This document shows positions 53,238-61,706 of a DNA stretch of 64,000 nucleotides, one piece after another. The translations under genes and the position numbers were made by a program. The stretch comes from JAEUKA01 sp044228505 (GTDB taxonomy: Bacteria; Myxococcota_A; Polyangia; Palsa-1104; JAEUJZ01). Positions within the stretch are counted from its first letter, which is position 1. Each line of letters begins with the position of its first letter. The notes below the pieces were generated by a model that saw only the letters and a program-made list of their open reading frames with translations, was not told the DNA's origin and ran no database searches. The stretch spans positions 62,001-126,000 of the forward strand of contig JBGAUT010000006.1 in NCBI GenBank assembly GCA_044228505.1. The letters run 5' to 3'.

Positions 53238-54391
53238 GTGTATTGGCCCCGGTGTGGCTGTCGCTGCGGACTCTTGCCGTCGGCATCAACTGGCGAGAGG
53301 CGCTGATCGCCGCCGCCGACGTGGTGATCATTTTCTACATCCTGTATCGGGCGCTCAAGCTGGTGCGGGGGACGCGGGCCGCGCAGGCGATGGTCGGGCT
53401 TGCGCTCATCACCGGGCTGTACTTTCTGGCCAAGCGGCTCGATCTCGTCGCAGTCTCGTGGCTGTTCGAGAACTTGATCAACTACTTCATCATCTTCTTC
53501 GTCGTGCTGTTTCAGCAGGACATCCGTCGCGCACTGATGCAGGTCGGTCAAAACCTGTTTATGCGTCGTCAGTACGAAGAGACCTACGTCATCGAGGAAG
53601 TGGTGCAGGCAGCGGGCGAGCTGGCGCGGCAAAAGATCGGTGCCCTCATCGTTCTCGAGCGGGATGCTGATCTCACCGATCACCTGGGTGAGGTCGGCCA
53701 AGATCTCGATGCCAAAGTGACCAAAGAGCTGCTCATCACGTTGTTTTTGCCAGAGGCGGCCAACCATTTGCACGACGGTGCGGTCATCATTCGCAACCTG
53801 CGCATCGCTCAGGCTGGCGCGGTCCTGCCGCTGTCGGCAAACAGCAAGCTCGACAAAGAGCTGGGCACCCGTCATCGAGCCGCCGTGGGGGTTACCGAAG
53901 AGACCGACGCCGTCGTGGTTGTGGTCAGTGAGGAGCGCGGCACGATCTCGGTCTGCTTTAGCGGCAACATCATCCGAGATCTCGATGCAATCAACGTTCG
54001 CAAGGCGCTGCTCGGGTTGTTCCAGAAGAAGAAGCAGAAGGGCAAGGATCGTCCGCTCGGACGGGGCGGTAAGGCCGATCGCTCGGGCAACGACATTAGC
54101 CTCGGTGGAGTGCCGCTTCCGTCGATTAGCAGCCACTCTTCGGGTCAGCAGCCGCTGACTGCATCCGCACCACCGTCGGAACCACAGCCGCTTGCCAAGT
54201 TGCCAGTGCCGAACCAGCCGATTGAGCCATCGCCGTCGAGAGTGCCCGCACCGATGGGGAATGAGAACAGTACCGCCAAGCTGGTTGCCGAGGCTCCCGA
54301 TTCCCTGCTAGATGGCGACACCCACAAGCTTCCGGCGATTCGCGAAGGGGCAGCCCCTCCTTCGGCGATCGTGCCAACGAAGCCGGAGTAG
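53234..54391 (+). CDS. cdaA: Membrane diadenylate cyclase CdaA
   Basis: A 385-residue cyclase that makes the second messenger c-di-AMP from two ATP. Three N-terminal membrane helices (about residues 20-42, 50-68 and 75-95) are followed by the DAC domain with the hallmark DGA (181-183) and RHR (213-215) motifs. From about residue 278 the protein continues into a roughly 105-residue Ser/Pro/Asn-rich, probably disordered tail that ordinary CdaA lacks. The start overlaps folP by 4 bp and cdaR begins 6 nt after the stop. Normal catalytic motifs predict activity. Confidence 0.96.
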   Translation: MSVLAPVWLSLRTLAVGINWREALIAAADVVIIFYILYRALKLVRGTRAAQAMVGLALITGLYFLAKRLDLVAVSWLFENLINYFIIFFVVLFQQDIRRALMQVGQNLFMRRQYEETYVIEEVVQAAGELARQKIGALIVLERDADLTDHLGEVGQDLDAKVTKELLITLFLPEAANHLHDGAVIIRNLRIAQAGAVLPLSANSKLDKELGTRHRAAVGVTEETDAVVVVVSEERGTISVCFSGNIIRDLDAINVRKALLGLFQKKKQKGKDRPLGRGGKADRSGNDISLGGVPLPSISSHSSGQQPLTASAPPSEPQPLAKLPVPNQPIEPSPSRVPAPMGNENSTAKLVAEAPDSLLDGDTHKLPAIREGAAPPSAIVPTKPE

Positions 54392-54396
54392 TCCCG

Positions 54397-55344
54397 ATGC
54401 GTGACTTTTTGTACCGGGTCTTCGTCGAGGATGTCCTGATCAAGGCATTCGCGTTGATTGTTGCGGTCGGGCTGGCGATCTACGTCCGTACCGAGCTGGA
54501 GCAGAGCACCACGCTCTACGTCCATATCAACTACATCGAGCCGCGTGGCCGAATCATGGTGTCTGATCAGAAGCTCGATCAGGTTCGCGTCGCAGTACGC
54601 GGTCCGTGGGCACGGATCAGTCGCATCGAGGACACCGCGCTACAGCCGATCGTGATCGATATGTCGAACTTGAGTGATGGGGAGCTGCGGTTTGCGCCCG
54701 AGATGGTGCGGCTCCCACCGGGGCTGCGCGTGGAGAGCTTTACCCCCGTCGGCATGTATATGCACTTCGAGCCCGAGGTCACGGTGTCACTCGGCGTGAA
54801 CCTGACCATCGAAGGCGAACCGCCCGAGGGCTATCGCTTCCGCCAGGCGACACCGAGTCCTCGTCTGGTGCGGCTGCGGGGTGCCCAGAACGTCCTCGAA
54901 AGCATGCACAATGTGCTGTCGCGGCCACTGTCGATCGTGAGCATTCGCGACACCGTGATGGTTCCCGTCGAACTGGCACCGCTACCGAAGCACGTGAGGC
55001 TGGCCGATGAGCCTCCGCCCAAGATCGCGGCCACGATCTTCGTCGAGCTGGTCGAACGTCATTACAGCAGCGTGCCGATTCGGGCGAGCGGGCAGCTTCA
55101 AAATGTGCGACTCAATCCGGAAACTGCGATGGTGGTGCTGCGAGGCCAGGGACTCGACCGTTTCCTCGATGTGCCGCAGCTCATCCTTGATACCGTTCCC
55201 GATGAGCGTAAGCCCGTGGGAACAGTGCTCAAGAAGCGGCCCCAGATCGTGAACTTGCCACCCGGCATCGCCTACGAGATTCAACCGGCAGAAGTCGAGT
55301 TTACGATCGTGCGGACCGAGCCCGAAAAGCCCGGTCGCAAGTAG
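54397..55344 (+). CDS. cdaR: CdaA regulator CdaR (YbbR-domain protein)
   Basis: A 315-residue membrane-anchored protein with an N-terminal helix (VLIKAFALIVAVGLAIYVRTE) and a periplasmic part built of YbbR-type beta domains (LYVHINYIEPRGRIMVSDQ, VSLGVNLTIEGEPPEGYRF, EVEFTIVRTEP). In Gram-positive bacteria CdaR binds and tunes CdaA. The immediately upstream cdaA supports the same role here. GlmM, often the third partner, is not adjacent. The next gene is convergent across 20 bp. Confidence 0.92.
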   Translation: MRDFLYRVFVEDVLIKAFALIVAVGLAIYVRTELEQSTTLYVHINYIEPRGRIMVSDQKLDQVRVAVRGPWARISRIEDTALQPIVIDMSNLSDGELRFAPEMVRLPPGLRVESFTPVGMYMHFEPEVTVSLGVNLTIEGEPPEGYRFRQATPSPRLVRLRGAQNVLESMHNVLSRPLSIVSIRDTVMVPVELAPLPKHVRLADEPPPKIAATIFVELVERHYSSVPIRASGQLQNVRLNPETAMVVLRGQGLDRFLDVPQLILDTVPDERKPVGTVLKKRPQIVNLPPGIAYEIQPAEVEFTIVRTEPEKPGRK

Positions 55345-55364
55345 CGTGGTGGGAATCAGCGAGC

Positions 55365-55964
55365 TTAGAGCGGCTTGCCGAAGTTCTGAACCCAGTAGTG
55401 CTTGTAGGTCGAGGTCGCACCGTAATCGTAGCCAAAGCCGATCTGGGTGAAGTTCTTGTTCATGATGTTGGCGCAGTGACCGGCGCTGGTGAGCCACTGG
55501 GTCATGGTCGCGGCCACCGTCGAGTTACCCGCCGCGATGTTCTCTCCTGCGTAGGAGAAGTTGTAGCCTGCGGCCTTCATCCGATCGAACGGACTTTTTC
55601 CGTCAAGACCGGTGTGGCTAAAGAAGTTCTTCGAGGCCATGTTCGCCGCGTGGACCTGAGAGGACGTGTCGAGCTTGGCGTTGGCGGTCAGCGCTGGCAC
55701 GGCGGGATATGCGGTGGTGCCGCACGTACGAGCAACCTTGCGGGCATTGTTGACAGCGAGGAGTAGGTCCGTCCGAAACTTGGCGAGCTGGGTCGGATCT
55801 ACGGCCTGCGCGGTGCGCTCGTCATCGGTCGGCAGGGTAAAGATCGGCTCCGGCAGGCCCTCGATCGCATCCTCGGACTCGGGCTGACCACAGGCGACCA
55901 GCGCCAGCACCGAAAACAAACAAGCAGAGTTACGCAGCGATACGGAACGGACGGACTGTTTCAT
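55365..55964 (-). CDS. CAP/SCP-domain lipoprotein
   Basis: A 199-residue lipoprotein of the CAP superfamily (SCP/PR-1 type). ATG 55964 has AGGAGG nearby, giving a signal with lipobox L-V-A-C. A roughly 40-residue acidic linker leads to a CAP fold: the helix with KFRTDLLLAVNNARK, the tetrad His region AANMASKNFFSHTG, the motif YAGENIAAG, and SAGHCANIMN with the second His. CAP proteins may bind lipids or act as surface factors. The role here is unknown. The open frame upstream (to 56282) overlaps sirTM and is not coding. Confidence 0.9.
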   Translation of the reverse strand: MKQSVRSVSLRNSACLFSVLALVACGQPESEDAIEGLPEPIFTLPTDDERTAQAVDPTQLAKFRTDLLLAVNNARKVARTCGTTAYPAVPALTANAKLDTSSQVHAANMASKNFFSHTGLDGKSPFDRMKAAGYNFSYAGENIAAGNSTVAATMTQWLTSAGHCANIMNKNFTQIGFGYDYGATSTYKHYWVQNFGKPL

Positions 55965-56103
55965 TGGGTCATTCCTCCTGCGGAGCGCAATACCGCAAAG
56001 GGCGGAGAGAAGGGAAGCGCAAAGCAGTCCTGATGGGCGAGTTTGTCCAGCGCTGGACAGACCACCCCGCCAGCCAGATCGGAACCTGTGCCACCTGCGA
56101 TTC

Positions 56104-57012
56104 CTAGCGCGACACAGAGGCCGCTCCCCCTTCCTTGCGGAGAAGCGGAGTGGCGGCGGCGTTGCGAAGGAGTGCATCGATGATCGTATCTGCGCCGGCC
56201 CGGAAAGAAACGGAGCGCTCGGCAAGATCGCTCGGCACTTCCGGATGGTGCAGGTTGATACGAATGAGCCGCGCTCGTTCATGACTCCTTACCAGTTTTT
56301 CCGATGGCCAGCGAATCCACATTGGTGTGTTGAATCCAGAGCCAATGTCGAGCACCACCAAGCGTTTGTGCGCATGCTCCTTCAGCCAAGCTTGATAGTG
56401 CTGAAAGCCTGTAGCATGTGGTTCCTCCACAAACCAGTCACCACCCCGCACGTTGAGAAACGTCGGTCCGCCACAGCGTGGACAGGCCGGATAGCGTCCC
56501 TTGGGGAGCTTCTGGGTCCGCTTGTCGATAAGTGGTAGGTATTGCGCAAACAGGGGCTCTGTGGCCCAAGTCTCCGTCGTGCAGGGAGTGAGGCACTGAT
56601 AGCGTGCATAGTCTCCCTGTGGCGTGAAGATTCGTTCCGGCGCAAAGCCATTCCGTTCGAACAATCCGTCGGCATTGGTCGTCTGCACAAAGTAGGTTCC
56701 CACCCGCTTTGCAAGCTGTAGGAGCTGCCGATACACCCCCGGTTGAGCGGCTGAAAACCGGACCTCTTTGACATGGGGCAGATAGTATCCCCACGACAGC
56801 TCTTGCGGGAGGTCGCTGACTCCCATCAGATCCAGCTTGCAGCGAAAACCATATTGAAGCATTCCAGGGTATTCTTTTGCAAAGTATGTCTGGTCGGTAA
56901 AGTCAACTCCCGCGGCAACGGACAGTCCCGCTCCCGCACCAATGAGGACGGCATCGGCTTCGCGCAGAAACGTAGCGGCTTGCGATAGTTGCTCGGAAAA
57001 CTGCTGGTTCAT
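56104..57012 (-). CDS. Class M sirtuin (SirTM), protein ADP-ribosyltransferase
   Basis: A 302-residue sirtuin of the macrodomain-linked class M, which transfers ADP-ribose from NAD to proteins rather than deacetylating them. The NAD motif is IGAGAGLSVAAGVDFT (from residue 24). N113 (in TTNADG) and Q132 (in PQGDYARYQC) sit where canonical sirtuins have Asn and catalytic His. The Gln is the class M hallmark. A four-Cys zinc site is formed by C140, C144, C177 and C180. The C-terminal part has LDIGSGFNTP and IRINLHHPEVP. ATG 57012 is chosen with AGGAG upstream; a GTG lies at 57030. It is downstream of its macrodomain partner on the same strand. Confidence 0.9.
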   Translation of the reverse strand: MNQQFSEQLSQAATFLREADAVLIGAGAGLSVAAGVDFTDQTYFAKEYPGMLQYGFRCKLDLMGVSDLPQELSWGYYLPHVKEVRFSAAQPGVYRQLLQLAKRVGTYFVQTTNADGLFERNGFAPERIFTPQGDYARYQCLTPCTTETWATEPLFAQYLPLIDKRTQKLPKGRYPACPRCGGPTFLNVRGGDWFVEEPHATGFQHYQAWLKEHAHKRLVVLDIGSGFNTPMWIRWPSEKLVRSHERARLIRINLHHPEVPSDLAERSVSFRAGADTIIDALLRNAAATPLLRKEGGAASVSR

Positions 57013-57050
57013 CACAGACTCCTGCTTCACTAAAGGGAAGCCATTCCCAT

Positions 57051-57066
57051 CACCCTATGTAGGGTG
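57051..57066. promoter_or_regulatory. Inverted repeat between the macrodomain and SirTM genes
   Basis: CACCCTA and TAGGGTG are perfect 7-bp arms around a 2-nt centre, in the 56-bp gap between the macrodomain stop and the sirTM start. It could be a protein-binding site within the operon or a hairpin. The 2-nt loop makes a stable RNA hairpin less likely than a DNA-binding site. Confidence 0.45.
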
Positions 57067-57068
57067 GA

Positions 57069-57932
57069 TCAGCCGGTGGAAAGTTGGGCGTTGTAGATTC
57101 GTTCATCCTGATCGGTAAATACGTTCCAGATCACTCGATCGAGCCGTCTCGGATGCCTGCGTAGCCAGTCCGTCACCGTGCGAATGGCGATCTGCGCTGC
57201 CTGCTCGCGTGGGAATCCAAACTCTCCTGTGGAGATGCAGCACAGCGCGATGGACGAAATGGTGGGCAGTGCCGCTGCTGCGTCCAGACAAGCGCGATAG
57301 CATGCTGCAAGAGCCTCACTCTGCTTGTGCGAAGCCACCGTCGTAGCAGCGGAACAGATCGGACCTACGGTGTGGACAACATATTGACTGGGCAGGTGAT
57401 AGGCGCGGGTGAGCTTGGCCGTGCCGGTTGGCTCGGCACTCCCTTGCAGGTCCATGATTCGTTGACAGTCTTGGCGGAGCCGAGGTCCGGCGACGGCGTG
57501 AATGCGGTTATCGATGCAGGCATGAAAGGGCTGGAAGCAGCCAAGGAGCGCGCTGTTGGCGGCATTCACAATCGCATCCACTTTCAAGCGAGCGATGTCT
57601 CCCTTCCACAACACACAGGAGCTGCCTTCGATCGTGGGAAGCATCGCGGAATCGGTCAGCGAAGCGGCGGCAGTCTCAACCGATAACAGACCATCAAGCT
57701 GTTCCAAAAAACCCGGTGGGAAGGGCCGTGCGGACCGCTTGGTCAGGGCCGCTTGCAGCGCCTGTCTGGGGGTCCAGGTCGGCATCTGAATCGGGCGGCC
57801 CTCATGCAGGAATAAGCGCCGGAGCAGCGCTTCTGCCCACTGCTCGATTTCCCCTGGATGGGGTCGCAACGACGGTGGAGCAAACGGTTCGTCCAGGCCT
57901 ATGTGCTCTCTGTAATCGCGAAGTGACAGCAT
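57069..57932 (-). CDS. SirTM-linked zinc macrodomain ADP-ribosylhydrolase
   Basis: A 287-residue protein that probably removes ADP-ribose added by the adjacent SirTM. Residues 1-100 are a helical N-terminal extension typical of this class. The macrodomain shows VDAIVNAANSALLGC (NAANS 123-127), the zinc-type insert C132...H137-x-C139 followed by IDNRIHAVAG, and the phosphate-binding loop ISTGEFGFP (233-241). ATG 57932 is used because GGGAGG lies 6 nt upstream; the TTG at 57947 is not needed. Pairing with SirTM is the well-known arrangement, but GcvH-L and LplA2 genes that usually accompany it are missing here. Confidence 0.92.
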   Translation of the reverse strand: MLSLRDYREHIGLDEPFAPPSLRPHPGEIEQWAEALLRRLFLHEGRPIQMPTWTPRQALQAALTKRSARPFPPGFLEQLDGLLSVETAAASLTDSAMLPTIEGSSCVLWKGDIARLKVDAIVNAANSALLGCFQPFHACIDNRIHAVAGPRLRQDCQRIMDLQGSAEPTGTAKLTRAYHLPSQYVVHTVGPICSAATTVASHKQSEALAACYRACLDAAAALPTISSIALCCISTGEFGFPREQAAQIAIRTVTDWLRRHPRRLDRVIWNVFTDQDERIYNAQLSTG

Positions 57933-58226
57933 CCAGGTGCCTCCCAAGGTCGGTGTGTTCGGCTCAACCCGCCAACCAGTATCGGTACGAAAACTAGACT
58001 GAACAATGGATCGAATAGGGAACTCATTGTCCTGCTGAGCCGAACAATCAGAGCGTTGTAACGGGATCTCCGTAGATGGCTGCCGTGGCTGCTGCTCGCT
58101 GGGGAGCCGCTGCGGATCGTCCAGCTCCAGCCGTGCGGGCTCCGTGACAAGTAGATCATCTTCTCAACGCCGCCCGCATTTGCGAAGGTGTGGGAACGCG
58201 ATGGAGCGGAAGGACAAGACGGCAAG
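57933..58226. other. Divergent control region, macrodomain / acyl-CoA carboxylase
   Basis: A 294-bp gap between divergently read genes. It appears less GC-rich close to the macrodomain side. No convincing -35/-10 pair, strong palindrome or small gene was found by eye. Confidence 0.5.
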
Positions 58227-59792
58227 ATGAGCAAGACGATGCGAGAGCGGGTGGCGGAGCTGGAAGCGGAGCGAGAGCGGGTGCGGCAGATGGGCGGCCC
58301 CGACAAGATCCAGAAGCAGCACGAGCGCGGCAAGCTCACCGCCCGCGAGCGACTCGAGCGCTTTTTCGATAACGGCCAATACTTCGAGGTCGGAATGCAC
58401 GGCACCCAGATGGGCGGCGTAAATCCGACCGACAAGCCGCCAGCCGACGCGGTGGTGTGCGGCTACGGTCCGGTGTCGGGTCGAATGGTGGCTGCCGTGG
58501 CGTACGACTTCACCGTCAAGGGCGGCTCGATCGGAATGACCGGCGAAACCAAGGTGACGCGGATTCGCGAGCTGGCGCTGCGGGCGCGGATGCCGGTGGT
58601 GTGGTTCATTGACTCGGCGGGGGCGCGCATCGATCCGCAGTCGCAAGGTGGCGATCAGATCTCGCTGTTTGCGGGCTCCGGGCACCTATTTCGCGAGGAA
58701 GTGATCATGTCGGGGGTGGTGCCGCTTGTTGCTGCGATGGTGGGACCGGGCGCGGCGGGGACGGCGTACATTCCGGGCCTTGCGGACTTTGTGCCAATGG
58801 TGAAGAGCCAGGGATCGATGGCACTCGGCGGTCCACCACTGGTCAAAGCCGTCACCGGACAAGAGATCACCGAGCAAGAGCTAGGCGGCAGCAAGATTCA
58901 CTGCGAGGTATCCGGCGTTGGCGATGTCGAGGTTCCCGACGAAGACACCTGTCTGCGGCTGATCAAGGAATACCTGTCGTTTATGCCCCAGCACTGCGGG
59001 GAAAAGCCGCCGATTGTGCCGTGTGATGATCCGCTCGATCGCCGGGACGAGCTGCTGCTCGACGTGCTGCCGCTGAGCACCCGGCAGTCGTACGACATGT
59101 ACAGCATCGTCAAGACGGTGGTGGACCACGGGCGCATCCTCGACATCAAGCCGAAGTGGGCGAAGAACATCATCACCTGCCTGGCGAGAATCGGCGGCTA
59201 TCCGGTGGGAATTGTCGCCAACAACCCGCGTCACATTGGCGGCATCCTCGACGTCAACAGTGCCGACAAAGCCGCACACTTTATGCAGATCTGCGACGCC
59301 TTCAACATCCCGCTGTTGTTCCTGATGGATGTGCCGGGATTCATGGTCGGCAGCAAAGTCGAACACGAGGGCATCATTCGGCACGGTGCCAAGATGCTGC
59401 ACATCATGGCCTCGGCGACAGTGCCGAAGCTGACGGTGGTGGTGCGTAAGGGCTACGGTGCGGGCTACTACGTGATGGCCGGTCGTGCCTATGAGCCCGA
59501 TCTGCTCGTCGCCTGGCCGGGTGCCGAGATCAGCGTCATGGGCGCGGAAGGAATGGTCGGTATTGCCGGCAAAAAGCTGTTCGGTGGCGCCGAGCCCCCC
59601 CCCGAGGTCAAGGCGCAGATCGTCACCATGATTCAGCAGCACATCGACATCCAAAAGGTTGCGGGCTGGGGTCTCGTCGACGATGTGATTGATCCGCGTG
59701 ATACACGGCGGGTACTTGGCCTTGGGCTGAAGATGGCCTGGAATCGCACGGTCGAGCGTCCGGCCAAAAAGCGCGGCATCATTCCGGTCTAA
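58227..59792 (+). CDS. Acyl-CoA carboxylase, carboxyltransferase subunit
   Basis: A 521-residue biotin-dependent carboxyltransferase beta subunit of the PccB/MccB/AccD family. It transfers CO2 from carboxybiotin to an acyl-CoA such as propionyl-CoA or methylcrotonyl-CoA. Landmarks are KLTARERLERFFD, the oxyanion-hole segments IDSAGARIDPQ and MVGPGAAGTAYIPG, GGPPLVKAVTGQEI, FLMDVPGFMVG, YGAGYYVMAGRAY and AEISVMGAEGMVGIAG. AAGGA precedes ATG 58227. The biotin carboxylase/carrier subunit is not in the window. Which acyl-CoA is used cannot be settled from sequence. Confidence 0.92.
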   Translation: MSKTMRERVAELEAERERVRQMGGPDKIQKQHERGKLTARERLERFFDNGQYFEVGMHGTQMGGVNPTDKPPADAVVCGYGPVSGRMVAAVAYDFTVKGGSIGMTGETKVTRIRELALRARMPVVWFIDSAGARIDPQSQGGDQISLFAGSGHLFREEVIMSGVVPLVAAMVGPGAAGTAYIPGLADFVPMVKSQGSMALGGPPLVKAVTGQEITEQELGGSKIHCEVSGVGDVEVPDEDTCLRLIKEYLSFMPQHCGEKPPIVPCDDPLDRRDELLLDVLPLSTRQSYDMYSIVKTVVDHGRILDIKPKWAKNIITCLARIGGYPVGIVANNPRHIGGILDVNSADKAAHFMQICDAFNIPLLFLMDVPGFMVGSKVEHEGIIRHGAKMLHIMASATVPKLTVVVRKGYGAGYYVMAGRAYEPDLLVAWPGAEISVMGAEGMVGIAGKKLFGGAEPPPEVKAQIVTMIQQHIDIQKVAGWGLVDDVIDPRDTRRVLGLGLKMAWNRTVERPAKKRGIIPV

Positions 59793-59862
59793 ATCCGGTC
59801 CCTGCTGTTTTGCGCGGGCGGGAGGCAGGACAAAGCGCCTCAAGTTCTGCTAAGTCCTTGCC

Positions 59863-61689
59863 ATGCTTTCTGCCGCGTCGCTGCTTATCGCGCTGTCGCT
59901 TCCGACGGCACCCCCACTCCCCGCTGCTTCGACTGACCTGCGCACCGTCGCAGAGGAGAGTGGCTTTGTCCGCACCGGGCGTTACGACGAAGTAGTTCGC
60001 ATGTGCGATCGCTTTGCGGAGACGTTTCCATCGCAGGTTCGCTGTCAGCGCTTCGGCACGACCCCACAGGGACGACCGATGGTGGCGCTCGTGGCCTCGG
60101 CCGATGGGGCGTTCGAGCCGGACGCGATCTTACGCAAAGGTCGTCCGGTGGTGCTCGCCCAAGGCTGCATTCACGCAGGCGAAGTCGATGGCAAAGACGC
60201 GGGGCTGTGGCTTGTGCGCAAGCTCGTCACCGGAGAAGTGCTACCTGGCGTGCTGTCGAAGCTGACCTTGGTGTTTGTCCCGGTGTTCAACGTCGATGGG
60301 CACGAGCGCTTCGGGCCGAACCAGCGACCCAATCAGCGTGGACCGGTTGAGACGGGCTGGCGCGTCAACGCCCAGAACCTGAACCTCAATCGTGATTACA
60401 CCAAGGCCGAGACGATCGAGATGCAGGCGATGCTCGGGCTGCTCGGACGGTTTGATCCGCTGCTGTATGTCGACTTGCATGTGACAGACGGTGCTGATTT
60501 TCAGCCTGACGTTGCGGTGCAGATTGAGCCACGTCTCGGCGGTGCGGACACGCTGCGACCGATCGGGAGTGAGCTGTCCCAGCGCGTGCTCGATGAGCTG
60601 CGCCGAGGCGGACATCTGCCGGTCGACTTTTATCCGAGCTTTATTCGCAAGGACGATCCGACGTCGGGCTTTGTGGCCGAGGTTCCGCCGCCGCGCTTTT
60701 CGACCGGATACTGGCCGCGCCGCAATCGCTTCGGGGTGCTCGTGGAGACGCATTCGTGGAAGCCGTATGACAAGCGGGTCAAGACCACCTTCGATACCCT
60801 GGTTGCGCTCCTGCGTGGCATTGCCGAGCGGGGTGCAGAGTGGCAAAAAGCCGCAGCAGAGGCCGATCGAATCGACGAAAAGCGTCCCGCAGGCAGCCGC
60901 TATCCCCTCACTTACGACACCGGTCCCACCAAGGTCGAGCTGCGCTTTCCCGGGTACGCCTACAAGCTAGAGCCATCTTCCGTTTCGGGAGGACTCCGCA
61001 TCAGCTACGACCCGAGTCGCCCCGAGGTGTGGAAGATTCCGTTTTTCCCCACCGTCGTCGAAAAGACCCAGATCAAGCTGCCGGCGGCGTACTTTGTACC
61101 GGCCCAGCATGCCGGTTGGCTTTCCGCCAAGCTGCGCCTGCACGGGCTCAAGTATTCGGTCGTCCCAGAGTCCCAGGCCACAAACTGCACCGCCTACCGG
61201 GTCAAAAATCGCACCTTTGCCGATGCTCCCTATGAGGGTCGCCACACCGTGCGAGTCGAGGGTGAGTGGCTGCACGAAACCTGCACCATCGAACCGGGAG
61301 GGCTGCTGATTCCTACCGCCCAGCGCGGCGGTGGTTTGGTTGCGCAGCTATTGGAACCGGACGCGCCCGATTCACTGCTCCATTGGGGGTTTTTCAACCC
61401 GATCTTCGAGCAGAAGGAATACCTCGAGGACTACATCGCCGAACAAGTCGCCGAGCAGCTCCTCGCGAGCGATGCCGGGCTGCGCAAGGAGTTCAGCAAG
61501 CTCCTCGCCAACCCGACCTTTGCCAGCAGTCCGGCGGCGCGGCTGCACTTCTTTGCGGAGAGGCACCCCTCCTACGACCGCAGCTTTCAGCGATATCCGA
61601 TCTTGCGTTTGGACAACCTGCCGCCGTCCGGTAAACAGCCGGTGGCGACAGGCAGCGAGCGCTATGGACTGTGGATGAAGGGGAAGTAG
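59863..61689 (+). CDS. M14-type zinc carboxypeptidase, exported
   Basis: A 608-residue metallopeptidase with a signal peptide (cleavage near P-A-A-S). The zinc-binding H-x-x-E lies in GCIHAGEVDGKDA. The substrate-binding LNLNRDYTKAE and the third zinc ligand in YVDLHVTDGADFQ follow. A C-terminal beta-rich region of about 220 residues ends the protein (EPGGLLIPTAQRGGGLVAQLLEP). It probably cleaves peptides outside the cytoplasm. Its stop is 17 nt from that of the convergent large unknown protein. M14 family membership is clear; carboxypeptidase versus endopeptidase specificity is not. Confidence 0.88.
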   Translation: MLSAASLLIALSLPTAPPLPAASTDLRTVAEESGFVRTGRYDEVVRMCDRFAETFPSQVRCQRFGTTPQGRPMVALVASADGAFEPDAILRKGRPVVLAQGCIHAGEVDGKDAGLWLVRKLVTGEVLPGVLSKLTLVFVPVFNVDGHERFGPNQRPNQRGPVETGWRVNAQNLNLNRDYTKAETIEMQAMLGLLGRFDPLLYVDLHVTDGADFQPDVAVQIEPRLGGADTLRPIGSELSQRVLDELRRGGHLPVDFYPSFIRKDDPTSGFVAEVPPPRFSTGYWPRRNRFGVLVETHSWKPYDKRVKTTFDTLVALLRGIAERGAEWQKAAAEADRIDEKRPAGSRYPLTYDTGPTKVELRFPGYAYKLEPSSVSGGLRISYDPSRPEVWKIPFFPTVVEKTQIKLPAAYFVPAQHAGWLSAKLRLHGLKYSVVPESQATNCTAYRVKNRTFADAPYEGRHTVRVEGEWLHETCTIEPGGLLIPTAQRGGGLVAQLLEPDAPDSLLHWGFFNPIFEQKEYLEDYIAEQVAEQLLASDAGLRKEFSKLLANPTFASSPAARLHFFAERHPSYDRSFQRYPILRLDNLPPSGKQPVATGSERYGLWMKGK

Positions 61690-61706
61690 CAAGCTGCCAG
61701 GCGGCC

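Noticed and set aside
55965..56282. N-terminal extension of the CAP lipoprotein frame
   Set aside because: It runs into the sirTM gene on the same strand, and the lipoprotein signal with AGGAGG begins at 55964.
58881..59843. 320-residue minus-strand frame over the carboxyltransferase
   Set aside because: It is the antisense of conserved carboxyltransferase motifs.
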